Part shown: positions 11,801 to 24,692 of the stretch, one piece after another
Position numbering within the stretch: the first letter of the stretch is position 1
How the letters are laid out: each line of letters starts with the position of its first letter
Assembly: GCF_030867145.1 (NCBI RefSeq)
Contig: NC_134415.1
Location: forward strand, 20,872,417-20,936,416
Direction of reading: 5' to 3'
DNA length: 64,000 bases
Source: Opisthocomus hoazin
Taxonomy: Eukaryota > Chordata > Aves > Opisthocomiformes > Opisthocomidae
Made by a program: the position numbers and the translations under genes
Notes under the pieces: model-generated
Told to the model about the DNA's origin: nothing
Seen by the model: only the letters and a program-made list of their open reading frames with translations
The model's database searches: none

Positions 11801-14800
11801 TTAATATGATTTATATAATCACAGATGTATGGCATCTCATACCTTTCCTTCTCACAGGTTTGTCCTAATGAATATCCAAGGAGGCTGCTTTTATGTTTTG
11901 GTATGTTGCCTTCGGCCCCAGTTGATAAGCGATCTGGCAAAGCAGAGTGGATGGTATGATGAAGTCAGTACTTTTACCTGCAAGCAAACTTCGTTTTTAG
12001 GGATGCTAGTTGTCAGACTTGTTATGGATGCATCTGTGGTGTAACCCTTCATTTCTGCCTCTGAAATACAATTAAGGGATTCAGTAATCTCTCAAAGATC
12101 ATTCAAATTCCATTATTATATCTGTGATCTCCTCTCTTCTTGAATCTCTCCACTTGTCTATCCTTACAGGCGTCGCTCCTGAACATGTTGTTCCCCAGTC
12201 TTTTCTGCTTACTCCTACTTCTTATATCATCCCTACTTCCCCCTTATTTCATCGCATTCTTCACCCTACCTTTTATACTTACAAGAGGTTCCTAGTTGCA
12301 TCTTGTCTGGCATTGACTGTCTCCTTCAAGTCTGCTAAATAATTTGCTAAATAATTGCTCTGCAACAACAGAGTTCAGTGTGCACTTATGTAGCCGAGGT
12401 AGGTGGAAATAAGAAGTGTCTTGAATAAACAGTATCTCTTTAAGAAGCTGACCTCTACCTGGAGTGGAAAAATATGGCTTCAGCAAATAGGAAAAATAGA
12501 GCAGGCTTGTCACACTATAGCTCATAGGACTGGAAATTTCCTGTGAATTAGCACTGCATTTAAAAAGGCTGTATGAAGATTGAATTTTTCCATGATGGCC
12601 TTGGAATATCATTCTCATGATCCACTGGTAAGGAAGTGGAGTGACCGTGTTGTGACAGAGATATTCCAGTGCCCCCTTCACAGACACCCGCTACCCCAGC
12701 ACTGAGTAATCCCCGGGGGAAAATGGAAGTGAAGAAAGCAGAAGCAGAATTTGCTATGATCTGAGACCACAAGCCTTCATCTGACTGATGCAGGTCTATT
12801 TATGTACATTGCGGAGAAGGTGAAGGAAGTGAAGTGTTTATCTCTTGAACTGGCAAGCAGAAGGCATTGATAAAACTGTTTCAAAACGAGAGGCTCCATG
12901 TGCTCTGCGTGCTTCGGGACTCTTAGAGCCACTGTGTCTGTGGGATGTTTCTGTGCAAGACATCTTTATAAATTCCCTAATATCTATACCAGAAACTTGT
13001 GAGAGAACACATCCCAGAATCTTGATTTCCAGATGATTCACAAAAGTTTCTTCCATAGTTACTGGCCCTGGTCTATATGCACTGATTACATCCAGTAGCT
13101 GTAATTTTTATCTCTAATTGTCAGCAAAGATCCATGCGTTTGGGAGCACTTATGTTCTTGGAACCAAAGTTATCTTTCGCAAGTGATGACCCTACTTATG
13201 CTGCTGCTTTAAAATAAACATTAATTGCCAGCCTACATAATGATCTACGATCCTGGCTCTGCAGCAGTTCCCGAGAACTCCCTTCGTTTCTATTTTGCCT
13301 TTAGTCAGGTTGTTATATTTATGGTTGTTTCGTGATTTGAACAGATTGCCAAGATTCATTTTGCTTTATGGTAAGTTAGGCAGCAAAGTCTTAATTTTTA
13401 CAGCAGAGCTATGTTGAATTCTTGACTTTATTTATAAAATCAATTGATATCATAGCTTTTTGGAACGGAGACACAAGTGTATAACCAAATTAAAATTTAG
13501 TTTTTATTTCTGTTTGATTCATGTGGAGTAAGACCACCTGTTATTTCTGCAATCAGCAAACCATTGAAAACTGTGTCTTTATAACCATTTCTTGTACCTT
13601 TCTGTGTGACTTGAATCAGAAATGGTAAGAACTCCAGCTAGAACTTCTGGAGGAAAAAGACATTGTTAGTATAACACAGAAAAAAGCTTTTGGACGTAAG
13701 TGAAGTTTAATGTTTAAACTTCAGATATAGTTTCACTACTTCTACTACTTCTATTTCCTGTTATGGTTTTGGTAGCACGTTTTGCTTTGTTTGTAACTTT
13801 GGAGACGATTTTCTGTCGTGTAATTTTATGAACTGAGCTGAAGGTAACAGTATTTCTTAAAAAAAAACCTGTGTTTTGATGACTGCCCACTGCAGACCTC
13901 CAGCTCTGTTGATGCTTGATTGCTGTCCTGGCTGCACAGTCAGTGCCTTGTGTAGACTGGCAGGTGGAAGTCGACATAGGAAGTTTACGAAACTCCTTGT
14001 AGTTTAATCACAGCAAAAAGAGGTAGAGAGACAGAAATATTAGAAGAGGAAGAGATTATGTGACGAATTTGTTTGGCACCCAGAAAAAAAAATTGCTAGC
14101 AGCATAATGCATTGTGCACCGACTCCTTTGTACAGTTGTGTGTTTAGCCAGTTACAGTAGCAGTAATTTAAGAACTATTGTCTTGGTGTTGTATAAACAT
14201 TTCAGGTGTTTGTTGGCATCGCCAGTTTTGGAGATGTGTAAAATGAAGAGCTGTGTAGACATTGTGTTTCACGTAAAAGCAAAATATTTGCTGTAGATAA
14301 AACTGCCTAGTAAGGAAACTAAAAACCACATCCCAAAAAGCATACCATCAGGAAGCTTAGTTTAGAAACGTGAATACATGCCAAGTATCGTCATGTGTAT
14401 TTGAAGCGATAAAGAAATCCTGGAAGGTACCTTTATTGTTCTGCCGCTGTGCTTGGATAAGTTTTAGTGGTGTTTGGATTCAGACGGTGGTTTAGAAATG
14501 CTGCTGCCTCCCCAACGCCTGCCGCGTGCCATAATAGTCCTGATTTTCACTAGCTCCTGAGCCTTTGCCGCTTGGCGCCTGGCCACGTGGTGGGCCCGCC
14601 TGCCGCAGCCTGATGCAAGCTACGCAACCAAAAGTCAGAGTGCCGAGAACTATTGTCACCTCAGTCGTCTTAATATCTTAGATCTGCAGAGGAAGGTAAT
14701 TTGTTTTAACAATCATTTTCTCCTAATAGAGGTGTTGTAAAATGTCTAGCGTAGAATTAATCTCCTCTTATCCCAAGGTTATCCCAAAGCAGGAGGCTTG

Positions 14801-17800
14801 GTTATTCTACTCTGCCATGAGTGCTCATGTATCTTTAGCCTGGTGAGGAATGCTGTGGAAGTGCCTGTGTATAAATAAACAACATGGTTTGCCCAATGGA
14901 AATAAGTTTTTAATGCATTATATATAGTAAAAATAGCAAAGAGGTTTAAATGTCTCATGTCTGAGTTTACAAGGAAAAAATTATGCCTCGAACGTTGGCA
15001 TGAGGCCTATTAAAAGAATGGGCTTTCAGTAGGTTTCTACACTTTTGCATTCAGCCCTTGTTAAATGCAAGGTGTAGAGAATGCAGGAGGAGGGTATAAC
15101 CACCTGTTAAGGACCTAATGAGCATTCATATGGAATATGACCTGAATACATACCCACAATTGGAATTAGTGTAACAATTTATTGATTTAAATTCCTTTTG
15201 TTAGTTAGCACTAGTCGTGTTGAATTAGATAGCTCCTGACAAATGGAATTTAAAAAGAAAACAATTATGTAAAAAAATAAAGGTTGGCATCTTTGAATTT
15301 GTTCTGTTATAAACAAGCAGCAAATCCTAGAGAGTTTGGAGAGTTATGGTAAATATCTTCTACACAGGAGATGAATTATTAGGGGTTCCATGAAGCAAAC
15401 CAGCTGGCTGTGCCTGTGTAGTCACAGGAGGACAAATCCTGTTGTCTGGCTCCCAAAAGGGATTGTTGTAGGTGTTCAGTATTTTCAAAACAAGTTTTCA
15501 TTGTGTCAAAACAAGTTTCAACAAGAACGTAAAGGTACACTACATATGTATGTATGCTCCGTGCGAAAATGCTTTGTACTTCAAAAAGTGAATAATCAGG
15601 TGACGTTGATAAATCCTGGAGAAGCTCTTTTATAATTCTAATATGGCTGTACTGTTGAAATATTTTATATAACAAGATTTTATTGCAAAGTGTCAGCATA
15701 ATAATACTAGTCTGGGAGGAATAGGACAAAGACCTCAGGAAGCCTCAGGCTGTGCTTTACTCTGACCTACACCCTTCTTAGTTCCTGTTTTCACCTAATT
15801 TAATTGGAAGAGGGAAAGACATTGCTGTTTTAGCTAATTTATGAAGATCAGCTGTCTGTGGCCTGGACTTTTTTCTGTCAGGATTCTGTGGATTTGAAGA
15901 AACTTGTAGGTATCTTGCAGCAGTTCCTTTAGGGTGCTGAAGGAAAGAAATGTGAGATGCAAAATGATGCAAATCCTGGAGTTGCAACTCCTCTAAAAGA
16001 AGTGGACAGCAACTGGGGCAAATGCCTGGGATTCTCAGCTGTATCTAATACAGCTGAAAGCAGTACAGTTCAGACCTCACCTCAGTCCCGGGGTAAATAA
16101 TAGCATTTGCAGAATATTCAGAGAAACTTACTGTTAACCTACTGGACAATTCAGACAACAGAGGACTGCCGAGGATGGGGTTCTCCTACTACGGACCCTA
16201 CTATGGAAGACTTGGAAGGGTCACGTAGAACTATTCAGAGATCCTCATGACTACAGGAGTGCCTGCCCAAGTCAGATCTATTAGCTTGGAAACATTGAGA
16301 AAAAGAACTCCACATTTACCTGTATGCCTTGCCTAGACTAGGAGAAAGGGGATGTATTTATCCAAAATACTAGCTACTATGACTTTGAAAACACCAAGAT
16401 TGTTCTGTAATTAGAGCCTAACATATTCAGAATTAAACTGTAGTCACAGTAGATACGAAAACATTTTGCAAGAATGAATTCAAATATTGAAATAATAAGT
16501 AGTATTTAAGAATAAAGTTTGCTCTCAAAGCCATAATAGGAAAAATCCAGGTACAGTAACCTGAGTTTGTTGTCTGATGAGAAGGAACACAATACATGCA
16601 CTTGATACAGTGAGAAAAAGTAATGACAGCCCATATGTCTTTGTGAAAAGATCAAGATTTCGGCTCAGGGGCTTTCATTTGCCACTAAAGAATGTGCAAG
16701 GACAGAATACACTGTGCTGGTAGTAGACATGTTGCTGTACAGCTAGATCTGTACTTCATGTGGACCATCAGGATTACTTTGTCCTCTTCCTTTTCCTCAA
16801 ATCGTTTCTTGATGGAAAAGGCACTTGAAACTCCTACATCTTGAGCTGAAACACATAAAACATATGAGTGCAAACAGGCCTAGCATGGATGAATTTGAGA
16901 TCAGCATGCTGAAAAACTTGGTACTCTTGAACTGAGGACTTTAAGGGGAATCTATTTTGTGAATGACTTAGGAAGATGATTCATCACCCCATGATGGATG
17001 TCATTGTCCCAGACACAAAAAGCAGTAGTTGCATTGGTACAGTATTTTGTATGCCTTTTTCATCGTGGAGTTTGAATCTCTGTGTTCTGCTCCAGATTTC
17101 TCACACAAAGATTTTAAGAGAAATAGACACACCTAAACAATTCTTCTAACTTTATTAGACAATGAGTGGTAACTAGAACACCGTTGTATAGTTGGCTATA
17201 GCACCAGTCAAGCAACAGCAATAGCAGAAAACAAATGTGTTACAGTTTTAGAATGCTTTCACCATAAATACGTGTGAAGTGTTGTTTGATGGAAGATCAC
17301 AGCTACATAATTAAAAATCTTTGCAGATTTTCAGCGTAGGAATCTGAAGGCAAAAAGTATTATCAAAAGGTCAATGCAGATTGTAAAAACCCAGCACTAA
17401 GTTATTCTGGGAAAAAACATTACAATTGGAATGAATTTTCACAAAAGCATGTGAATTCCGAGTCAAGTGTTTTTTAAGCGCTGCAAACCCACACCCTAGG
17501 ATTGAGACATGTATGGGCTTCTGGAGACCTTGTGCCACAGTCAGTGTTTTGTATCACTAGAAAACATGTAAACAATAAGTGATCCAGTTCTACCTTCTTT
17601 TAAATACTTACCATTTGCAATAGCAAGACTTTCTTTCCACTGGATAAGAAGGTGAAGGAAAGATAAGTGCTTTACTCTTTGGTTGATGTCCTTGAGCGTA
17701 GCACCTGAAATTCAATGTACCGTATCAAGTGTATGTAGCAGTTAACTACAACGAAATGTGTTGTTTTCTGGAGTGCTGAAGAAAAATTTCCATAGAAAAC

Positions 17801-20509
17801 CCGTAACTTGCTACCTTGAACTTGGAAAATGACCAGTTGAGGGAACAAAAACAAACAGATGAAAAATAGATTCTTACAGTAAGACACTCAACAAAGAGTT
17901 AGACATGCGCCTGTATGCGTATGAAGATTGGCACCCACTATAAGCTGAAAAAAAGCAACTCTTTAAACACTGCGTAAGCTAAGATCTAAACCATTATGAG
18001 AGGGATGCAGAGGCATTGTACTCAACATTCACCTAAAGAATATCTGTGGACTTTGTACAAATCGGTTTGTACTAGAAGGATCATTTTATGTGGTCCTTCT
18101 GAGCTTGGAGTACGGTCAGTGTGACAGACCTGCTGAGAACATGACAGAGTAAAGTTGGAGAAAGAAGGAGCTCAGTGTTTCCCAGAAAGGAGAAAAAGCA
18201 TTGATGAAAAACTGATTTCTGCCATGTGACACAGCCTAACAGATCAAGTTAGCTTTCTGTATCTTCCGTGTAATTCAACAGATACCCAGATTACTGAATT
18301 TTTTGTAATAATAGTTGTCTAGAGTTGAAAAGTGTATCCAGTGGATGTGAAAATAATGATTTCAGAATGCTTCTGAGATACTTGGAAGTATATTGTAGCA
18401 AAGTGTCTGAAACAAGAAAAATGAGAGATTTTTATGTGAATTCTTGTGTTGTCGCACAGATCAAAGTTATTGAGGGTGTAAATTTGTGTGAATAGGTTTA
18501 TGTGTATAGGGTATGAGAAATGAATCTTTTTCCAAAGTTCATGTTTACATTCATGGTTTCTCTGTGCCCCTGTGTACAGGATGCTGGAGCAGGAGTGTTT
18601 CTATCCATTTAAAACTTTTCTAAAAGGAATAGTATTCCATGTGAAAGAGGCCCTTACCATCCAGTCTGTAGCAGAGTATTGTCCTTCAGAAAATTTCATA
18701 TTTCTTTTGAAGTTATTTCCTGTAATCCATTGTGACATTGTATGTCCATGTTATTGGTCCTGTTTGTGTGGAAACATGTACACTTTGACCTCAACACCAG
18801 TTGGTTGATAGATGAAACTTAGCCAGTAATTTGTGCTTGTTCTGTTCCTCGTTATTGGTAATGTCTGCAGGGGAGAAAAAAATGTTAGAATTTCCATTTC
18901 ACAGGAAATTCAAACATTTTAACATATGGTTTTGTCTCAAACTTCAGTTGAGAAGAAAAAGTTTTGAAAAAAATTTTGCTTAGAACATGTGAGAAAAATG
19001 TAGTTAATGTGACACTATGATGCATCTGCTAGCAGTAGCACAATGCCTCCTGGAAACAGAAATTTTAATGATTTATCCCATCATTCTTTGTGGACTAGGC
19101 CCTTTGGAGAGATTACTTCTGCTGTTATGTTTATGCTTATGGCTTCTGTGATGCACCAGGGCCTTGTCCGTGTGACTAGATACATCATCTCTGAGATGCT
19201 GGACACGGATAAGGAGGTTAATATCAAACTGATTGTTTAGGCTCAGTTCTACAAACCAGAACATCTCTTCTCAGGTCAACCCAAAGTACCTCATTTTTTT
19301 CCTTGTTTTCCTAATGAAAACTCGGTAGCTTTTCCACAGAAATGCATGCAACTGGGTACAAATGTAATTTTCCATTGAAAAAGTCATGTGATTTAAAAAA
19401 AAAGAAAATTCCAGCAAGCTCTAATAATGAGTAATGTCTTTGCCTGTTCTACTCCTTCATATGTACTCAAAATAAGTCTTGTTACTTTTATATACTAACA
19501 CTTGCCATTCCCTCTCTATATGCAGCATTCGCTAATATCAAAGCAGTTTAACCTCTCTTTTCCTGCTTCCCCATCTTTCCTCTTCAGTCTGTTAAATGTG
19601 CTGTAGCTGATACAGTTCTATTAAGTATACTGTGATTTTGGATCGCTTTTTTGTTTTGTTTTGGGGGGCGGGGTGTAATTTATTTTTTGTGTATGTGATG
19701 ACCCATGATTATCCAAATGTTTTTTCCAAAATTCCTTTAATCGCAGATATGTAGGGTGCGTGGGAGAAGGGCAGAAATGGAGGAACGTATCCCGGGTAAA
19801 CATTTGGTACTACATTTGCTTCAGTCTGGACAAGACCACAAATGATAAGGGCAAACTTAAGCATGTACTTTAAAGTACAGAAAGAAAAAAGTAGACATTT
19901 ACGAATTATGAAGTTCTGAGGGAATTTTTGTAGTGTATGGAACATCTCCAAGAGGTTCATATGAACTACCAGTGAAATAGCATCCTCTTTGAAATAGTAC
20001 CTCTGATCAGAATGTAGGGAGGTGTTAGACTTAGTTTTGCAGCAAAGGATACAAGCTCTGCTGCAGGAGTCAGTGAAAAGAAAGGATGCTGGTGTAGATA
20101 AAGATGGTGTGGGAGGGTGTATGTGGTATCAGAAGCATTTGTTCTGGAATTTACCTAACAGAAGAGTCACTGAAATACAATGCAGTAAGTGTGGTTTTAA
20201 TACAAAACACAGAAATACTATAAAGGGAGTGTTTCAGAAAAGAAATAAAATGTAGGAAAATACTTCTGCTTATATCCCATTTAGTGATTAAGAATTTTTA
20301 CTGTTTAGGAAGAGGGAAGTTTTATGTAACGTTTATCAAGTTGGTAAGAAGAGCACGTGCATGGAAGAAGAGTTTGCAGAGAAGCTATCAAAGGGGAAGG
20401 AAGAAGCTACTCAAAATAAGCAGGGAGAAGAAATGTCATTAAATGTTAGCACAGATAATGCAAGGAGAAATGAAAGTATGATAGGTCCTGGCATTGACAA
20501 TTTGCAAGT

Positions 20510-20655
20510 GATGGTGGAGTTTCCTTCTCTGGAGATACTCAAAACCCACCTGGACAAGGTCCTCTGCAACCTGCTGTAGGTGACCCTGCTTCGGCAGGGA
20601 GGTTGGACTAGATGATCCACAGAGGTCCCTTCCAACCCCTACGGTTCTGTGATTC
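20510..20655 (+). mobile_element. CR1 LINE, 5'-truncated 3' end
   Basis: The copy runs from GTTTCCTTCTCTGGAGATAC to the ORF2 stop in CTGTAGGTGACCCTGCTTCG. It then has the CR1 3' UTR (GGTTGGACTAGATGATCCAC, GGTCCCTTCCAACCCC) and ends in a degenerate TTCTGTGATTC. The last ORF2 codons read ...EILKTHLDKVLCNLL-stop. It is in sense orientation within the BABAM2 intron. The diagnostic CTGTAGGTGACCCTGCTTCG links it to the other young copies in the window. Confidence 0.93.
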
Positions 20656-22448
20656 CTTGAGCTAGCAAGGTGACATAGAGCTGACTGGGACATACATAGG
20701 CTACAATTTCAAATGTGTGAACAGAAATACAGAAACATAGAAAACATAAAAATTACAAAACCGGCATGCAGCTGTGAAAATCGGGTGACAGGCACACCTT
20801 CTCAGCTGGTTTATGTATGCATGTGTGCCAGGATGAACAGTCACTTTTGTGGGCATAATTATGAGGGCTGCGTTCTGAACTTTGATTCAGTAAACCAGAG
20901 CGCGTTCTGTAAATGCACAGCACAATCTGTGTATGCTATAAAGTGTGTGTGCTGGTTTTGCTGCTTTTCTTTTCCATTTCTGGACTCGGCTCCGCAGTCC
21001 AGAAATGCTTTTACTTTCTATTGCTCTGTTAACCTTTGGGTGGCATCTTGTGTGTGTTTGCAGCTTTTTTACAAAAGCTGACTGCAGCTATCTGTTAATT
21101 AATTTGCCAGGCACAACTTCACAAAGAGAGGGTAGCATTCCCTTTTGTGGTCTTGCAATGTTTTTAGATGTGAGGAGGTATGATTGGTGTTCAGTGATTG
21201 CCAGAACTTCTACCTGAAATATGAAATACATATCATGATTGTGAAGATGATCAGCATACGTTTGCTTTGGGAGATACACCAGCAGAGAGATCAGTAATGT
21301 CATTAACATAATTGCAGCTATTCTTGCTTTGGATATTTTTGGAGGGGGGGGAGGAGAACAGGAGGAGGTTCTTGTGTAGAAATATATAAAGACCAGTGAT
21401 ATGAACAGAAAACAAAACGTTTAAAAAAAAAAGTAGAGAAAGTGAAAGTTCGGTGCAGAAAGCAGTAGTCAGAATGGTAAAGCAACTTCTAATATAACTT
21501 GCAAATAAAGGGTATCATTGGGACACATAAAATATATTTAGTACATGGTTGAGTATTTCAGTGCAATAAACTCAAAGGTACAGTTCAAACTCAATTTTGG
21601 ATCCTTATGTTCAGTTCATTTTATGGATTTATGATTCACTCGATTCTTTGTAAAGAAGATAGACTAAGATCCAAAAAATACAAAGCACATCTTAATTTGT
21701 AGAATAATGTTCTGACTTTCAAAGTCTATGAAAAGGAATTAAGAGTTCATCCAAAGTGTTAGTATTTATTCACTACGTCTTATATAAACTACTGCCATAG
21801 ACAGTGACTCTGTATGGCGTCAAGGTTTCTGTGAGGAGACAGATGAAGGGCTTATCTCCTGCATGTGTTCTGACTCCTCTTCACGATTTTCCTGCTCCAT
21901 TGACTTGTCGGTCTTTGGGGCTTTGGTACCATATGTGAAGCTTTCTTCAACATACAGGAAAAAAACCCAACTGTTTATCCCAGAAACCTGGTGAACGTCA
22001 TCAGCGTCAGAAAGTCCCAGTTATAAAATGTTGCAGGCAGTGGCATAGCCACACTTGTGGCTCATCTAAGTGTTTCCCACTGTTACAGCCATTCAAAGGT
22101 GTATTTTTCAGTGCATCATACAGTTTATCTCTGGAGCTTTGCACTGGATAAAATATGGACAGTCCGTCAGGCTCTTCCATCAGCATCAAGTTACTGATGT
22201 TGACCACCTTAAGAGGTTAGTGGGGAGGACATTGAAGAAAGAAGTATTACTGGGTCTAGAACGCTGAAGTGTGTGGTTCTGCTGCATACTGCAAACTTGT
22301 GAGACAACCACTGCCTGTTCATGAGCTCCTATAATGGACTGAGCACCGTAACATTATGCTTCTCTGTTAAAACCTTGGCTACATACACGCACACACCATG
22401 TTCTAAGTTTACTCCTTCCTAACCATGCATTTTCTTTTCTTTCACTAG

Positions 22449-22512
22449 GGCATATTTCAAAACGTTTGTCCCTCAGTTCCAGGAGGCAGCGTTTGCGAAT
22501 GGGAAGCTTTAG
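22449..22512 (+). CDS. BABAM2: BABAM2 (BRE) terminal coding exon
   Basis: After the acceptor TTTCACTAG, the first G completes the lysine codon left open at 3409. The exon then reads A-Y-F-K-T-F-V-P-Q-F and Q-E-A-A-F-A-N-G-K-L, and stops at TAG (22510-22512). This is the conserved C-terminus of BRE, and I recognise it without ambiguity. It closes the C-terminal UEV-type domain, which packs in the BRISC/BRCA1-A scaffold. The coding part is only 64 bases. It is separated from the preceding exon by 19 kb, so it is easy to miss in open-frame searches. The frame is intact. The exon continues into the 3' UTR. Confidence 0.95.
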
Positions 22513-22800
22513 GCAGCCTCGAGCATGGAGGTGATACTGGACAGATCCTTCAGTCTGCACGTGTCCTGTCAGCCCACAAGAAGAGTTCCTGGAAATGGGT
22601 TGAACTGTCTTGATAGGTGCTTTCTTGCCTCTGAAATTGTTTTGGTAGCTTTGGGTTTTGTCAGATTTCTGAAACAAAGACCTCACTAGCACGCTTAAAA
22701 CCTAATATTTGGTATTCATCCTGTCCCTTTACCTCTGCCACCACCATTCCTTTATATATCTACTGGATTAAATTTTAAAGGGTGTCTTTTGGTGTCATAA
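22513..22800 (+). other. BABAM2: BABAM2 3' UTR (probable)
   Basis: This non-coding sequence follows the BABAM2 stop. It extends at least to the first plausible poly(A) site, which would give a 3' UTR of about 270-290 bases. A longer UTR, to the AATAAA sites at 23305 or 23648, is possible. No repeat is seen in it. Confidence 0.55.
22767..22772 (+). terminator. BABAM2: Candidate BABAM2 poly(A) signal ATTAAA
   Basis: ATTAAA is the first accepted poly(A) hexamer after the stop codon. A GU/U-rich stretch (GGGTGTCTTTTGGTGTC, about 22780-22796) follows within 10-25 bases, as expected of a downstream element. It is the best-placed signal, although the hexamer is the weaker variant. Confidence 0.5.
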
Positions 22801-23304
22801 CATTTCTCTTGTGCCAACAATGTCCTGTATGTTATGCCTTGTTTCCTTGTCTCCTGATGGTATAAGCTGGACATTATTTTTTTTTCCACAGAAATATGAT
22901 GTAAATTGTATATTTAGTTAACATTTCCAGCTTATCCTAAGAAAATATGAAACTGCCGTATGTACCAGGAATGCCTAATGGACTGTACAGTGCCATATTC
23001 TGCCTTGGAAGTTCGCATCTCACTGTGGTTGTTATTCTCACAGGTATGGATATGAGTTGCACAGTTCAATTCTCAGTGCCTTTCAAGTTGGTTTGATATT
23101 AATATGGCAGGGTATTGTTTTTTTTTTTTTTAATATTTCAGTTGAAAGCTCATCTTATATGAAATTCTGTGCTTTTATGCTTTGTTTTTATTTCCAGTTG
23201 TACAATTTTGGTGTTTTTCTAATGAACTCCTCTTGCCATTACAAAAAGTTCTACTTCTTTGGTACCAATGTGCAAGAAACTAGTTATATAAATCAGTATA
23301 ACAA

Positions 23305-23310
23305 AATAAA
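23305..23310 (+). terminator. BABAM2: Alternative poly(A) signal AATAAA
   Basis: This canonical hexamer lies about 800 bases after the BABAM2 stop. No strong GU-rich element follows within 30 bases. A second AATAAA lies at 23648-23653, with TATGTTGCTT downstream. Either could define a longer 3' UTR isoform. Confidence 0.3.
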
Positions 23311-24151
23311 ACTCTTTCATAGACCGGTAATTTTTCCAAGTAAGATAAATACTGCTAAGAAGCAAACTTTCAACAAAGGTATGAATGATATCTTGGAAAA
23401 GAACTGATGAAATAATGGAGGGCTATGGGTATTTAGCTTAATGCTTAAGATCAACATCTTCTCATAAATAATTTTAAGTGTAGATAACTGGAAACATTAC
23501 CTCCCCTAATTCTGAAATGCCAAATCCCAGATCCCACCTATTCATCCTTTCTTTCACGCTTGTGTCAGGCGCACCAGTTGGGACTAACTGTCACGATGTC
23601 ACTTCCCAAATTAATTTGTAAATAGACCAAGGTACTTTCCAGTAAGGAATAAAATTAACAGTATATGTTGCTTATAAATGGCATATGGAAAATGTGCCGT
23701 ACTTCTGCTAAATATAAGGAACTAAGTGAATGGTATGCAGATGATACAGTGGCAGTGGAAAACATTTAATTTGAAATTATTCACTATAGCACTGCTATAT
23801 GCTTATGCAATGGAATCTCAGAAAATTACTTGATTGGCAGCGTTCTCCTACCCTTTCTAAAACTTATTATTTTACATCAAAAATAGTGCTTTCCAGGGGA
23901 ATGTCCACCTAGGAAATGTAGGTGAGTTTTGAGCAATGAAGCTTAATAATTAAGAATTATGCAAACAATTGGCCTCTAGAAACTACAGGTATTTTTAGCT
24001 AGTTTATAGGCAAACTTTTAGTTTGCGTTTAATACTGAAGTTTTTGGCTGGAAATGAAGCTGCAAACAAAAGCAGAAGGCTTACTGCAAGTCTGTGGAGG
24101 AAGGGGCATGTTCTGCCCTGTGACCCACCCCCTTGGGACTCTCGCTGCGTG

Positions 24152-24692
24152 ATCACAGAATCACAGAATCACAGAATGGTAGGGGTTGGAAGGGACCTCT
24201 GTGGGTCATCTAGTCCAACCCCCCTGCCGAAGCAGGGTCACCTACAGCAGGCCGCACAGGACCCCGTCCAGGCAGGTCTTGAATATCTCCAGAGAAGCAG
24301 ACTCCACAACCTCCCTCCGCAGCCTGTTCCAGTGCTCCGTCACCCTCAGAGGGAAGAAGTTCCTCCTCATGTTCAGACGGAACTTCCTGTGCCTCAGTTT
24401 GTGCCCATTGCCCCTTGTCCTGTCACTGGGCACCGCTGAAAAGAGCTTGGCCCCATCCTCCTGACACCCACCCTTCAGATATTTGTAGGCATTTATAAGG
24501 TCCCCTCGCAGCCTTCTCTTCTTCAGGCTGAACAAGCCCAGTTCCCTCAACCTCTCCTCGTAGGGCAGATGCTCCAGTCCCCTCACCATCCTTGTAGCCC
24601 TCCGCTGGACTCTCTCAAGTAGCTCTTCATCTTTCTTGAACTGGGGAGCCCAGAACTGGACACAGTACTCCAGAACTGGACACAGTACTCCA
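24152..24692 (-). mobile_element. CR1 LINE, 5'-truncated, 540 bp, antisense
   Basis: On the plus strand the copy starts with three ATCACAGA repeats (the CR1 3' terminal repeat). It then shows GGTTGGAAGGGACCTCTGTG and the rest of the element reversed. On the minus strand it encodes the end of CR1 ORF2, including [40 protein letters not shown] and [20 protein letters not shown], then the stop. The frame is open from about 24650 to the stop at 24242. Near its 5' end a 20-bp tandem duplication (24651-24670 and 24671-24690) shifts the frame. The match to CR1 ends just after this, so the truncation point is near 24692. It is the longest young copy in the window. Confidence 0.95.

Larger units (their letters stand above)
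3410..22448 (+). other. BABAM2: BABAM2 last intron (about 19 kb)
   Basis: A GTAAGT donor at 3410 and a TTTCACTAG acceptor ending at 22448 bound a 19,039-bp AT-rich intron. Recognisable contents are an old repeat fragment near 3.64 kb, a large CR1/L3-type LINE fossil (9.87-11.8 kb), a short young CR1 copy (20.51-20.66 kb), and scattered A/T homopolymers. A GC-richer patch lies at about 14.50-14.62 kb, and a unique AT-rich stretch at 14.8-15.3 kb looks conserved-element-like. The rest shows no gene, RNA gene or repeat that I can name. Open frames of 60-148 codons in it look like chance. Confidence 0.9.

Noticed and set aside
19043..19240. 65-codon frame with protein-like content (MPPGNRNFNDLSHHSLWTRP)
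   Set aside because: I could not link it to any known family. It is short, has no splice sites, and lies in an intron where such frames occur by chance.
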